Assembly: GCA_033026295.1 (NCBI GenBank)
Contig: CM065184.1
Span: 1,573,001-1,637,000 of the forward strand
DNA length: 64,000 bases
Direction of reading: 5' to 3'
Source: Channa striata
Taxonomy: Eukaryota; Chordata; Actinopteri; Anabantiformes; Channidae
In this document: one piece after another, positions 11,877-23,960 of the stretch
Layout of the letters: the number at the start of each line of letters is the position of its first letter
How positions within the stretch are numbered: the first letter of the stretch is position 1
Program-made: the position numbers and the translations under genes
The notes under the pieces: model-generated
The model's input: the letters and a program-made list of their open reading frames with translations, nothing else
What the model was told of the DNA's origin: nothing
The model's database searches: none

Positions 11877-13247
11877 ACATTCACTGCAAAAACGTGGCAA
11901 AAAACTGAAAACGCGAAGTGTGTAAAGTGAGACAAAGAGGAGAGAGTGTGTCTGCAGGTGGCAGATGGAGTGTGTTAGCTATTATAGCTGTTTGTCAAAG
12001 CGTTTTGGAAACTACTTGTCTGATGTGTGTATTAACGGTTGGTGTGAACGGGCTTGTGATTGCGTGTGTGCATGGATGTCTTGTGGGATAGAAGACCTAT
12101 AAATGAGATATCCCCATTAGGACTTTGGCCCTTGTGGAGTTTAAATGATTTCCCAGTGTTAATATTAACGTAAACTAATTCACAATTTAGAATTTTAAGG
12201 TTTACACAGACAATGAACTTGTCCACTGTTGTTTCTGACATCAGACATAATTTCTGTGACAAACTCGGTTCTTTGTAGGCTTCTGTTATTAATGAAGACC
12301 AGCGCTTTCATAACTCAAGTGACCTACGCTTTTTACGGTGCTTGAACACCCCACAAACATACACGGAATTATCAGTACAAATTGAATAACTCTGAGGCAA
12401 AGCTTTCTTGACATTTGTAGAACTGTAGTCAGTCGAAGATGACACTTCTCCCTCCCCACCTTGTTTCCTCACTTCTTTTTTCTCACATCTTATGAAGGAG
12501 GACCAAGATGTGAGGATTAGAAGCACAAGCAAGAAGCAGATTTAAAGTAACAGGAAGAGCCTCTGGTGGGTCAGAGTGTAGGCCTTCAGTGAGCAGCAGA
12601 AATCTAACAAATGAGTAAATACCACCGATCGACAGTCTGCTACATTGGAATTCTGGCAGCAAACAACTTTGAAATTCCCACGTAATTAAATTAATTATTG
12701 ACATACTCTATGATTAATTAAATGAATCTTAAATCTTAAAATAATTTCTTTTTTATTTCATATCTTCAGATTCCGACATTTTTATCTATCTATATGCATT
12801 AATAATATTAATAATAATAATAATAATGGCCACCAACAAACAAACAAAAATAGAACTTAATATGCTGGGAAAAGAAATTCTGAAATGCTTCCGTGAGAAC
12901 AATGAAAGAACTACTGTGAAACCATCAGTCCATCCAAACGAACACACTGACAGTGGGACAGGCCTTACTGAACAGTGCATTGTCGGAAAAGGTGAATATT
13001 AGAGTGAGCTCCTAGATAGTGTACAGAGGTCTGCAATACTGCAGAAGGAGCAGAAGGTCGGCTTAAAACAAAGCTTCACGGTGATGACACACAACTCATG
13101 TTAGTCACAGATTCCCAACACAGACGATTGTCCTTCCTTTAGATTCCTCGCTCTCAGGTTCGGTCCCAGCTTTACTCAGAAATAAATCTCATGGTTGTAT
13201 GATCTTTTGTTCCCTCTTCCTGAGATGCTCTGCTTACAAGAACATAA

Positions 13248-13315
13248 TGGGCGTGACACTACAGCCTTGGCCTTTGACCACCATCAGTTCATGTGAGTAC
13301 ACTTTTGTGACAAAT
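13248..13315. repeat. Dispersed fish repeat fragment (CTTTGACCACC type)
   Basis: GCCTTGGCCTTTGACCACCA, then CAGTTCATGTGAGT, matches part of a common fish interspersed repeat that I recall with GACCTTTGACCACCAAAATC. Related fragments occur at 14055-14125, 36590-36795 (reverse) and 46390-46560. Confidence 0.45.
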
Positions 13316-14054
13316 TCCAAGAAGAGTGTATGACTTGACGTACTTTTATCTGAAATTAATAAACTGAAAATGTCTTGATTTCTTTCTATAACGGTAAAAT
13401 CAAACAGACTCCGTAGCTCACTTCATTGTATAATCTTTATGAAACTGGTACGGACTTTAATGACTAAGAATAATGCTCTGCTGTCCTGTCTCTGATGTGA
13501 CATTGCTGGTGTGGAGAAGCTGCTGTCTCTCAGCACGCTCTGGAGACACAGACCACCAGAACGGCTCACATTTAAGTCACTCTGTTAGGGTAAATGTTAT
13601 TGTACATCCAGCTCTCACTTTGGCATCTTTTGACAGTGGCTTGGAGACTGAGGTGAACAGTGAATGAACTTATTAATTTAAAAAAATAGGCTGAGTGATT
13701 CTCCTTAGTTGGGCTCCATCTCCCCCCCGTGACTCTTGTGCACCTTTCTCTAGTCATGCAGCTCCCCCGTCTGTGTGCAGCTCAGGTCTGCCCTCAGCCA
13801 CACAGCCAGACAACAGATCATCAACACCATAGTGAATGAATGAATTGCTGACAATCAGCATTCTAACTCAAAGTCATACCTGCAAACCAAACTCACATGA
13901 ACTGCAGATGTGCAACTCACTGTCAAGACCTGTTACATTGATATTGAATGACAAGACATTTTTCAATTCCCCATAATATCAAAGCTCTTCAGATGTTCCT
14001 ATAAAAGTATAGGGTTGTAATGACAAGAACGAGACAGATATGAAGCAGCAGTGA

Positions 14055-14125
14055 CCTTGATCTTTGACTTCTCACAGCCAAAATCTAATCAGTTCATATT
14101 TGAGGCCAAGTACCAGATTTGTGCG
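14055..14125. repeat. Dispersed fish repeat fragment (AATCTAATCAGTTCAT type)
   Basis: AGTGACCTTGATCTTTGAC, then AAAATCTAATCAGTTCATAT and GAGGCCAAGTACCAGATTTG, follows the same word order as the copy at 46390-46560. Confidence 0.5.
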
Positions 14126-15280
14126 TGCAATTTACAATATCACACAATGTTACATTAGTCTTAGCCATCCTAATACACGTTGTCTTGCAGACAATTAATT
14201 GCTATACAGTCTCCTCCTCCTATTACTCCTTTAATGTATGGCTTAATTGATAATCTATAAAAGTAAAAGTAACTTCAATATGGTTGGTTGTTGGGGCAAA
14301 ATGGGTCGGTCTTTTAATGTTTACATAGAATGGTGTAAAAATGAGAAACTATCCAGTGACTCACAGTTCTTTTGAGTGACAATGTCAAATGGATACCAGA
14401 GTGTAGAGGGGAATGGAGAGACCGGTTCGAGCTAATAGAAAAACAAGAGTGACTAAAATAACCACGTTACAACCGAGGTAGAAGAGAGCTAAAAGAGCAA
14501 TGTGTCCACAGTTCAGGCTGGTGAGGGTGGCATATTGGTGTGGGAGATATTTTCTGTGCACATTTTGGGCCCATAATACCAACTGAGCATAATTTAAATG
14601 CCACAGCTTACCTGAGTGTTGTTGCTGACCATATCCATCCCTAAATGATCACAAACAATGCACCATGTCATTGAGCTAAAATCATCTCAAACTGGTTTCT
14701 TGAACATGTTAGTGACTACTTTGTATTTGAGATTTGGTCCACCATAAAGAGTAAAGACGCACACCTGAAGGCAAAAGGAGGATTCGCTGCAATATTCACA
14801 GATACTCAGTTGTCCAAATAAATCAGTTTCCACATATCTACTGTAGGCAAGGCCGTGAAACAATCAATCAATCCGTTGTATTAGGTAGTTTACAAAACCC
14901 TGAGCTCTGTAAATGCCAAGCAGCTCAGGGGACATGGCTCATTCTGTTTGAGGAGGTAAGCTGGGATATAACAGTCTCAGTGGCATATAGGCTCTGCTGC
15001 ATCTCAGCGGGGGAGATGTGCTTGTGTTGTTGGATGTGTACAGAATGGGAGGAGGAGCTTATTGGTGTGTGCATTGATGCACCTGTGCTTTTATAGAGGG
15101 GGAGGGTGGGTGGATGAGTGTGTGTTGGTGCGTTTGTGTGGGTGGATGTGTGGATGTGCTTTCTTGAGAAGCAGTCCTGAATCTCTTCCTCCAGTAGTGC
15201 AAATCCAGCTTATTGATCAGCCTCCTTGTGGTTCCACTATCGATCCTTCGACTGCTAGGCTTGAGATAGCGCTGTTTTCT

Positions 15281-15433
15281 GTATGTGCGGTGTGTGGTGT
15301 GTGTGTGTCTGTATGTGTGTGTCACGTTGTTAGTCACAAAACGTTGCTCCTTTGGCTGCCCTTCACACCATCCGCTCAAACTAACACCAATCAACCACAA
15401 ATATGCTGTAGCTGCTGCAACTGCTGTTGCTGA

Positions 15434-15465
<32 letters not shown>
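15281..15465. repeat. GT-rich region with (TG)15 tract
   Basis: An imperfect GT-rich stretch at 15281-15323 and a near-perfect TG run at 15435-15465 are separated by unique sequence that includes a CTGCTG-type run. Reading frames crossing it on both strands are not credible genes. Confidence 0.9.
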
Positions 15466-15466
<1 letters not shown>

Positions 15467-15774
15467 ATATCCAATCTCGGAAACCTTTGAGAGCCCAACT
15501 CAGTCCAGATGTACGGAGCACCTAGCGATAACAAACTCCCCAAATCCCTGCACCAAATGAACAAAGATCCACACAAACACATCTGCCCACACAAAAACAC
15601 ACACTCCTTCATTTCTATCTCCATCAAAGGAAAGCACCAATGTTTTCCATGAAGGAAAACAGCCTCTTGTTCTCTTTGATAATTTATTCATGGGCTGAAA
15701 GAAAAACACAACATACACCAGCAGTCTAGCGGGACGACAGTGATTTAGTGTTTGTAGAGAGGGCGGCAGACACA

Positions 15775-15862
15775 CAGAGTGCTAGAAAGAGAAGGAGAGA
15801 GGCTGAGGGAGGACAAATGAAGGAGATATGAGATGAATGGTTGTGAGGAGAGAGTGAAAACA
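15775..15862. repeat. purine-rich tract on plus strand
   Basis: AG-rich, with GAGAAGGAGAGAGGC-type sequence. Part of the series of purine tracts that lie on the plus strand across this gene. Confidence 0.55.
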
Positions 15863-17779
15863 ACTACACAGATAATGGAGTCAATTCTTGCCTGAAATAC
15901 ACAGTGTGTTTTTCCAGAGCAAAAGTGTGGAGTACACACTGTCCTTTCTTTTTACTTTGTGTTACACACTTGGGCCATCGCATTCCCTGCAGTTTTCACA
16001 TTTATGACTTTGAACTTGACTTAAGACCTACAAATACAAACAAAATAACTAAACCAGATATAAAATGTCCCCCCAAAAAAGGCGTAAAACCAGAGGTGGT
16101 AATAAATATTTTACTTAAGGACAAATCTGCAGTTCTCCTACTTTACTGAGGTATTTCCATTGGCTGTTTTTTATCAACCTACTGTATTTCTCCCTTACAG
16201 TACATTTGCTTTTGTTCTAACTCAGCCTATGTACAGTCTCTCCCATCTCAGCTGCTGAAGCTTGTAACACCATAGGAGTCATGAAGTAGGTGTCCTGTTG
16301 GCCTCCCTCTTGCATAGCCATTCATTTTATTGGCATATACAGCATAACTAAAAATGTACAGAGAATGACTAAAAGCAAGCACGAAACACCCAGATGATCT
16401 GAACAGACACACAACAAAAAGTAAATTACCACAAACATACTGAAAATTACCATCTCACCAACTTTCTCATCATTTGTCCACATCTGCATGTACATACAAG
16501 TTGCCAGACCAGGTATAATATCTCTGCCGTAATGTAAAGTCTGTCCTCCCTACTATCTGTCAAATCTCTACAAGTTGTGGAAACAAATTTATCTAGGGAT
16601 TTCAGGTTTGTTTTAAGATGAACATAATTTTCTACAGCCAGAAGTCTTTGAGAATTTCCTTAACTTCCTTAATAGATGTGAGGACTGCAACACACACACA
16701 CTTGCTCTGATGGCAGCATCCAATCAGTGCTGTAGTTTAATTACTGCCTACAGCCACAGAATGGGATGTGTGGTGTAGGAGAAAAGTGGAACTTCAGTCA
16801 AGCTGAATTAAAACGGTTAATATGAACACAGAGAAAGTCAAATGCAACTTGATGTGTGACTGTAGACATTTATATCAACGCCAGAATGCAGTGGTATTTA
16901 TATTAGCTATATGTTTGCAGGAAGCAGTTTTCTGTACTTTCCAATTTAAATTAAATAATGACATCTGATGTGGAGATTTCTGTTTTACTGCTGCTGGTGA
17001 ATGTGTTATTACCATTTAGAACATCTGAGCACACAAGTCAAAGCTTCTAGTTAATTTTTCATTTAAATTCCCAACATATCGTAGAGTTCCTCCTTGTCAA
17101 TTAATAGACACATCACCCTGGCTGCCCTTCAGCTGAAAGCATAAAAAAAAGGAATTTATTTAGTTTGAGAGAAGTTTGAGTGGATTCTGAAGGTCGCACT
17201 ATTGTACAAGAGGCTTCCCTGACAAGAGAAAAAACAGGGCATGGGAAATGGCCCACGTGAAAATAATAAACATTATTTATAATAACATGGCTAAGAAGCT
17301 TACACAGGAGATTCCAAATTAACTAATTAAGCGTATGATCAAATACAATCCTGCAACTGAAAAACATAGAAAAACCCAATAAAAAATATCCATTGGCAAC
17401 CAACACTGCTTGTTGTAGCCTGTTAACAAAAAGCTTCCTACATTCAGTAACTCTGAGATTACGCGGTTATGAAAAAAAAAAATTGTTTTATTCTCCCATT
17501 GGCTACCAGTCGATTTCAATATTTTAACTTTTCTTTTTACGGGATCTTGCTGATCTTGTGGTTTATTTTCTGTTTTACAGTGTTGTAATGGTAGTTTTTG
17601 TATTTAGGTTGGACTTTGGTTAGGATTACTGGGTTGCTCGATTACATTTTATGATGTATTAGTTTTAAATTGGTTGCAAGATTTTTCTTTTCTTTTAGTA
17701 CTCCAAGCTTTTATTTGTGCTTCTATAAATTACTGTGTTGAATTATGTTTTTCCATTTTATACATTTTAAATCTCTAAT

Positions 17780-17862
17780 TTTTACTGTAAAGCCCTTTGG
17801 TCAACCTGTTGGTTGTTGGAAAGTGCTGTGTAAAAAAACTTTGATCTGATTTGATTAGATTT
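17780..17862 (+). mobile_element. Possible 3' tail of a non-LTR element
   Basis: TACTGTAAAGCCCTTTGGTC, then GGAAAGTGCTGTGTAAAAAA and a TTTGATCTGATTTGATTAGA run, has the form of fish LINE or SINE 3' ends: a GTAAAGC-CTTTGG word, a GTGCTnTnTAAA word and a short terminal repeat. No coding part is attached. Confidence 0.35.
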
Positions 17863-18074
17863 TTGACTAGCATTTTTTGTAGAACTACTATTTACCTTCC
17901 TTCCCCTGATCTGCACTTTAATGTACTTGGATTAAAGAAGTAAAGACCCCCAAATTCAGGAGGTGTTCCTCAAAGAACGATAATCAGTGCAAGCTTCCCA
18001 GGCACCACTGCTCCCGCAGGGTGGTACATGAAATTACATACATGTGCTCACTGATGACAGCAAAGTTTCTGTTA

Positions 18075-18425
18075 AGTCTCCAGGATCTCAGCCCATGCAC
18101 CAAGTGTGTTGTTGAGCAAGACACTCAGCACTATCTCCCCAAGCTGCCCACTGCTTCCCCAGGGGAATGGGGAGGTGTTCTGGCTGCAGTTCTGGCTCAA
18201 CTTGACATGGCATGACACTGAGGCTGGGGTTATACTTGCCTGCTTCTCATTTACTCCCACAATCACGCACATTCTCACAGATAGAGCAACGAATTCTGGG
18301 CTCAGTGTCCTGCTCAAAAACACTTGCTGTAGAATTATGACAAAAAAAGCACAGAATTAAACCAACAACCCTGGGATTCGTGGACGACCGCTCTACACAC
18401 TGAGCAACAGTTCCACAGTTGTGCT
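18075..18425 (-). mobile_element. tRNA-like SINE, probably two copies in opposite orientation
   Basis: On the minus strand from about 18420, GCTCAGTGTGTAGAGCGGTC followed by a GGTTTAATTCTGTG word looks like degenerate tRNA A and B boxes. AGCAGGACACTGAGC then follows on that strand. At 18108-18135 the plus strand has TTGAGCAAGACACTCAGC, the same word facing the other way, so a second partial copy may abut head to head. The boxes are degenerate, and no source tRNA can be named. Confidence 0.45.
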
Positions 18426-18720
18426 TCTTTTTGTTCAGTTTTAGTCCACACTGCACTTATTGTTTTTACATCCCAATTTCTGTATTTTATGAGGCATTAG
18501 GGATGACATTTAGTTTACTTGTAAATCATCAATATGTGCGGAAATGAAAATAAATCTTGATGAAAATGGGTGAGCATGCAAAACTCAAACAACCCCTTTA
18601 CCCACACTGCAACAAAAAATGGCAAGAAAATAAGGAATATGTCAATTATTTTCTGATTTTCTTATTAAGTCTTATGATTGAGGCAACTAATGTGCCTTGA
18701 ATAACTGTGATGCTAACACA

Positions 18721-18744
18721 CACATATACATATATGTATATGTG
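18721..18744. repeat. 24-bp perfect palindrome
   Basis: CACATATACATA is followed directly by its exact complement TATGTATATGTG, with no spacer. It sits immediately before the SINE tail at 18745, perhaps as a microsatellite or as part of the insertion junction. Confidence 0.95.
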
Positions 18745-18895
18745 CGACTGTGGTGCTCTCGGTGAGTGTTGGCCAGCTTCATATAAGCTCCCCCACATGT
18801 GTTAGTGTGAATGGGTGAATGAAAAGCAGTGTAAAGTGCTTTGGGTACCAAGAAGGTAGAAAGGTGCTATAGAAATGCAGACAGTTTACCAGATA
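18745..18895 (+). mobile_element. SINE-type tail, same family as 56.6 kb copy
   Basis: GTGAGTGTTGGCCAGCTTC, then GTGAATGGGTGAATGAAAAG, CAGTGTAAAGTGCTTTGGG and AGGTAGAAAGGTGCTATAG, in the same order as in the copy at 56575-56708. The tRNA-like head present in that copy is absent here, so this is 5'-truncated. Confidence 0.6.
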
Positions 18896-19831
18896 CACGT
18901 GTGTATATTTGTGTGTTTCTATATGTAAATACACATCCACACATATATTATCTATATGTGTTTGTGTGACAACCTCATGAAGCTCATCGGGAGAAAAAAG
19001 AATTTAGAAACAAAGCAAAATGAGGGTAAGTGTAAATGTTCAGGTTTTCTTTTTAATATTCCAGCTGACTTCCTATTATCCTGTGTTAGCATTTTGACAA
19101 GTTTTATCCCGCTAATTGTAATCGATTAAAGTTGTTTTTCTCACTTGTTTGTCTCACTCGCTTGTTTTTTGCCTATTTTCAGGGCTTTGAACTTTCCGTA
19201 ATAGTCACTCCAGTTCACTACATCAGTGGTACACGTGTACAACAAAACTTCACAAAACGTCTGTGAGGCATTTTTGTTTGTGTGTGTCTTGAATCGACTG
19301 GGAAGAATAAAAAAACCGTAATGTTATTAGCAAATTTAACTTGCTTCAGCATTACATATATTTACTATACATCAGTTTACTTGAATCAAGAAGTCGTGCT
19401 TCACCAAATCTCTAAATACTGGGCTGGAAAAATCTTAGCCAACATGTAGCAAAGGCTCATCCATCCTGACATGCAATACAAAGGAAAACTGTGAATTGCT
19501 GTATTCAGAGTTTTTTTTTTTTATTCCTTTTTGTGGCGTAAAATTTAAAAATGAGATCAGAACATCTGCAATTTCTCACAGCACTTGTAATTCAACAGTA
19601 TTAAAACTGAAGAATTTAAAAATCGATATTGATTGTAGCCTCCCTCAGACTTTGATCTGCTAAATTTGCTCAGTAGCTCGTGCACTCGCAGTATCTTGTG
19701 CTCATATTTTTGAGAACAGTGAAAGTGCTGCTTACACAAACCTCTCTGAAGAAGAAAGGAAATGAAAGGAAATGAAACATTTGTGCTGATTAAAGCACAG
19801 GCTGCTCCATCCACAAACCATTCTGCGTGAC

Positions 19832-19833
<2 letters not shown>

Positions 19834-19868
<35 letters not shown>
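19834..19868. repeat. (TG)17 microsatellite
   Basis: Perfect TG tract. Confidence 0.97.
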
Positions 19869-19874
<6 letters not shown>

Positions 19875-20125
19875 ATAGGTCATTTTTACCTTATGTATTA
19901 GCTATTGGTTCAGTGCCATTGTCTTTTTAGCGTTGTGTTTGGTTAGGGTTGGGTCCTACAAATTGCAATATGTACAAATATGTGTGTGTGTTTGTGTGTT
20001 GTGTGTGGGTGGGGACAGTCGCTACGCTCGCAACACTACAGATATGTACAGAATATTACCTACATGCAAAGATAAAAAGTGTTGACAGGCAAAATGCACA
20101 CAAGTAAATGAAGTGTAAGAACAGC

Positions 20126-20235
20126 AGGAGAGAGAGAGTGAGACAAGGCAGGGAAAGAAAATACAGAAAGAGAGGCGAGAAAGAAGTGAGAAGAAAGACG
20201 AGAGAAAGAAAGGAGAAGACAGAGAGAAACATGGC
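20126..20235. repeat. purine-rich tract on plus strand
   Basis: About 110 bp consist almost wholly of A and G (GAGAGAGAGTGAGA, AAAGAGAGGCGAGAAAGAAG). It ends about 70 bp before the TC/AC microsatellite. Confidence 0.75.
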
Positions 20236-20307
20236 TGTCAGCATGTTCCCTGCTCTACTGGAGATTAAACAGCTTTCAGCATGTCAGCATACACTTGGAC
20301 TAACAAG

Positions 20308-20368
<61 letters not shown>
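20308..20368. repeat. Compound (TC)13(AC)17 microsatellite
   Basis: A TC run at 20308-20333 is fused directly to an AC run ending at 20368. Confidence 0.97.
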
Positions 20369-20370
<2 letters not shown>

Positions 20371-20814
20371 GAGTGTCCTAAGATATCTCCTTGACACAGG
20401 GGCTCATTGGCAGCAGGGGCATAACTGATAAGGAGGAAGAAAAGCAGATGAAAATGCCACATATCTCCGCCAGCATGTACACGTGCACTAAGAGCCAACC
20501 GGTTCTGCAACATACGACATGTATTGCATACAGAATCTGAAAACGCACATACATACATCAAAGTGTCACCTATCTGCGGTCAACTGAAAAGCTGCAACCT
20601 CTTCATTTTTCATCCAAGCTAAGGTCTTTCTGGATATATACAGCACATTAGGTAGTGCCTATCATTACTGGGTGTGTAATATGAGTTCGTAATTAATTGT
20701 CATCCAGAGCCACAGCATTAGAGTTGAGACATATTAATTAAAACTTCAGCAACCGAGAAACTTTCAATTTTAAATTGAGGCTATCCTGCTAAAATGTGAT
20801 TCAGAGAATATAGT

Positions 20815-20960
20815 ATAGTGCGAGTAAAAGTACAAGTGCTAACCTAAAAAATGTACTTCACTACAAGTTAACAGATCACTTCAAATTCTTGAGTCAAATC
20901 GAAGCACTAATAACTTACTCTAACATGTACTTAAAAAAAATCTGTGTTTAAAAATGGCTA
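20815..20960. repeat. AGTACAAGTGCTAACC-type dispersed repeat fragment
   Basis: GAGTAAAAGTACAAGTGCTA, then AAATGTACTTCACTACAAG, is a degenerate form of a very common fish repeat built from AAGTACAAGTACT words. Similar short fragments appear at 16090-16145, 23880-23960 and 57070-57205. The class is uncertain. Confidence 0.35.
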
Positions 20961-21289
20961 AACGTGCGTGTCATGTTTTTTGCAGCGGATATAAAAAGTC
21001 CACCCTCGTTGGTTGTTGAGATAGTTTTAAAAACTTTTGACCAAAATAATAATCTTTGCAATAGGGGAAATGTGGCTGCATTAGTGTACAAATTCTCTTA
21101 TATTTGTATGTGGCGTTATTCATAATAAATAATTACATTCAAAGTGATGTAACAGTAAACTGTAGCTTGTACTCACCTACCATTTTTTAAAGTGGCTCTG
21201 ATTTAGTCCATATAAAGTTCAGCTCTTCTACTTAGACTTTTACTGACTAGACTCAGTTGCCTCCTACAGCAAAAACAGTGGAGCTTATA

Positions 21290-21895
21290 AAGCATAAAGG
21301 AATCTCATTGTACTGTATCAGTCAGGAGAAGGGTACAGAAAAAAATCCAAGGCATAATGTATACCACTGAAATGTTTATCAAAAAGTGGAAAAAATATGG
21401 TACAATAGGGACTTTACTAGGCACTGGATGTCCCTCAAAAATCAATGACAGAAAACAAGAAGAAATTTGATGAGGGAAGCTGCAAAGAGGCCTACAGCAA
21501 CAATAAAGGAGCTGCAGGAATTTCTGGCAAGTACAGGTTGTGTACTACATGTGACAATAATTCCAGAATTCTTCTCATATCGGAGCTGAGGGGTAGGGTG
21601 AAAAGACCGAAGCCTTTTCTTACGAAAGTAAACTTCAAAGCCTGACTGCATTTTGCAAAAACCTACATCAAGTCTTTCCAAACTATGTGGCATGTCCAAT
21701 ATTCAATATTTTTTTCTAGTCTATTCGGAACAAAATAAACAAAAAAAAGCCCTGTGCATCACCAAAAGAACACAATACCCATGGTGAAGCATGGTGCTGG
21801 AGGCATTATGCTTTAATTCTGATTTTCTTCAGTTGAAACTGTCGCTTTAGTCAAGATGTATGGAATTATGAACGGTTCCAAATAGCATTATATAT
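21290..21895 (+). mobile_element. Tc1-like transposase relic
   Basis: The order of motifs follows a Tc1 transposase with frameshifts. A helix-turn-helix-like part (ISAMFIKKWKKYGTI-like, near 21360-21410) is followed by a CTGGATGTCCCTCAAAAATC linker. Then comes a frame over 21445-21645 containing EAYSNNKGAAGISGKYRL. Finally PMVKHGAGGIML lies at 21778-21813, the block before the second catalytic Asp region, and SSVETVALVKMYGIMNGSK at 21826-21885. A stop follows GIML where the family has WGCF. The copy has stops and frameshifts throughout and cannot be active. Confidence 0.75.
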
Positions 21896-23879
21896 TTTTT
21901 TATTCGTTATATTTTGGCCCAAACTTTCAGGCCTCTGCTAGAAAGCTTATGTTATGTCATTTTGCATTTTTGATTACATATGGCAGTGGATATTTAGAAA
22001 AATATATTTGTTTAAATTAGATTTTGTTTTGGTTATTTAAATCTTAAACTGAGCTTACAGCTAGCTTTGAAGCTTTGCAGGAGACATGAAGCTCTACTGA
22101 AATTGCTTTGGCTAATTTACAATTTCAAAAACAATTACAATAGGCTCATGCAGTACCTCCTCAGCTCTGTGAGTTAATTTTAGAACGTCTTTTGTGATGG
22201 TACACTGACCTACAAGAAAGCAAATGGCCTCTTTGTCATAGCGACAGCAGGCCTGCATTGCCAAATACTGAGGTATAGAACTTTGAGTACCTATAAAAGC
22301 TGAATAATGCTTTAACGATTGATTAATTAAGCAAGAAGAGCACATCTGAGACGGAGACTGGAAGTGGTAACACATGCTCTATATAAATTAGCTTTGTAAG
22401 CAAGTTTGCCACCCAAACTTCACTTTTTCAAAGCTAATCCAACTTTAGTTAGATAGCAAAAAATTGTCTGAGCATGAATATTTACTTCATGACTTTTGTA
22501 ATGCTGCCAGGTTTTGTTGTGGTTAGCACGTCCATTACACCAGACAAACATGTTACACAAACCTGTCTCCATGTCACTGTTGTGCTGCTGTTGCTGCTAC
22601 GTTTCAATTTGGCAACAAATTAAACTATGCAGAGCTATTAAAACCCTGTCATGTTATAATAACGCGTCAGTTGGCATCGTTGACGCCTTCTGGTTCAGTA
22701 ACAGCCTCAAACTTGTGTATCTGTGTTTATGAGGAACAGTTTTGTGATGGTGACTCGCACCCAGCAAAGGGCGCTAAGCTCACACCTTGGAACTTTAGTG
22801 TTGTTTAATATGGACGGCGACCATGACTACAATTACTTTTCAACTAAAACTACAAAAAAGCATTAATATGGCCTCTTTACCGGCAGGATAAGCAGGTAGA
22901 GCTCATGGATGGATGGGTGGCCTCTTTAGGGTTTATTTCATATATTAGAAGCATTAGAATTCAATGAGGCAGTTCCATAAGTACTGAAACTTTACATTAA
23001 CTTTATGACCTATTTTATGGAGTGGGATAACTGAATTGTGCACAAACTCATTCGCATGTTGATATTTTGTTGAATTTGATCCAGGCAGACTGTATATGGA
23101 CACATCCAACTTTGACTGAGTGCTTTTCTATGATGCCAGTGAAACAACAGGGTGAATAAATCAATCTTTCAAGTGAAGCACTGAGGATCTCGCAGGGAGG
23201 GAGCTGGCATGATATACCCTGTTTGTGGTTCCAACAGGAAGACAGTGTAACCATACATAAGCAGTCTGGAGGTAATGGCATTTTCATCATTTGGCAATAA
23301 TTATATGCTGATTGCTTTTCATGCCATTATAATGAAATGCAATTTATCTTTTCAACATTGATTTACAACATAGCCCAGTGTTTGGATGCTTTGGATAAAT
23401 TTAAACAGCGCTAACCTGAGACAAATGACTTCAGAGCTCCACTAAAAATAGGTTAAGTGTTCAAATCTAGCTTCCTTTTACTGTTGAGTTACTGTGTCTG
23501 CATGGATCTCTGGGTGAAACTCTAACTGTACTCCCGCTTATTGTCCGTAGCACAATAATTCTATCATCCTTTATTGCTGTAAACTTACAATAAATCTTAT
23601 GTAATATACTGTAAATATATTGAAGCTGGAACTTGTTAATCATAATGGAAAAAGTTGCCCAGAGAACAGCTGATAAAAATGAATGTCACAACAGCAATAG
23701 ACAGATGAGCCAAAACATTAGCAGTGTTGGTTTTTAATAATATCAAGGGTCAGTGTGTCTGTTCTTAGCACTGTGCAGCTATACAGACCCAGACACAGAC
23801 ACATGTGATACACAGTGTGCAGACGCTGTAGGTGTGTTGGCCTAAAGAAAACTCTAATAAAAGCACCGCTTCAAATCTC

Positions 23880-23960
23880 AAGTACAAAGCAGATTATTTA
23901 CATTTTACTTAAAGTACAAAAGTAAAAGTACTCCAAGAAATGTATTTTAAACAATACATA
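23880..23960. repeat. AAAGTACAAAAGTAAAAGTAC dispersed repeat fragment
   Basis: ACTTAAAGTACAAAAGTAAA followed by AGTACTCC resembles the AAGTAC-rich fish repeat also glimpsed at 20815-20960. Too short to classify. Confidence 0.35.
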
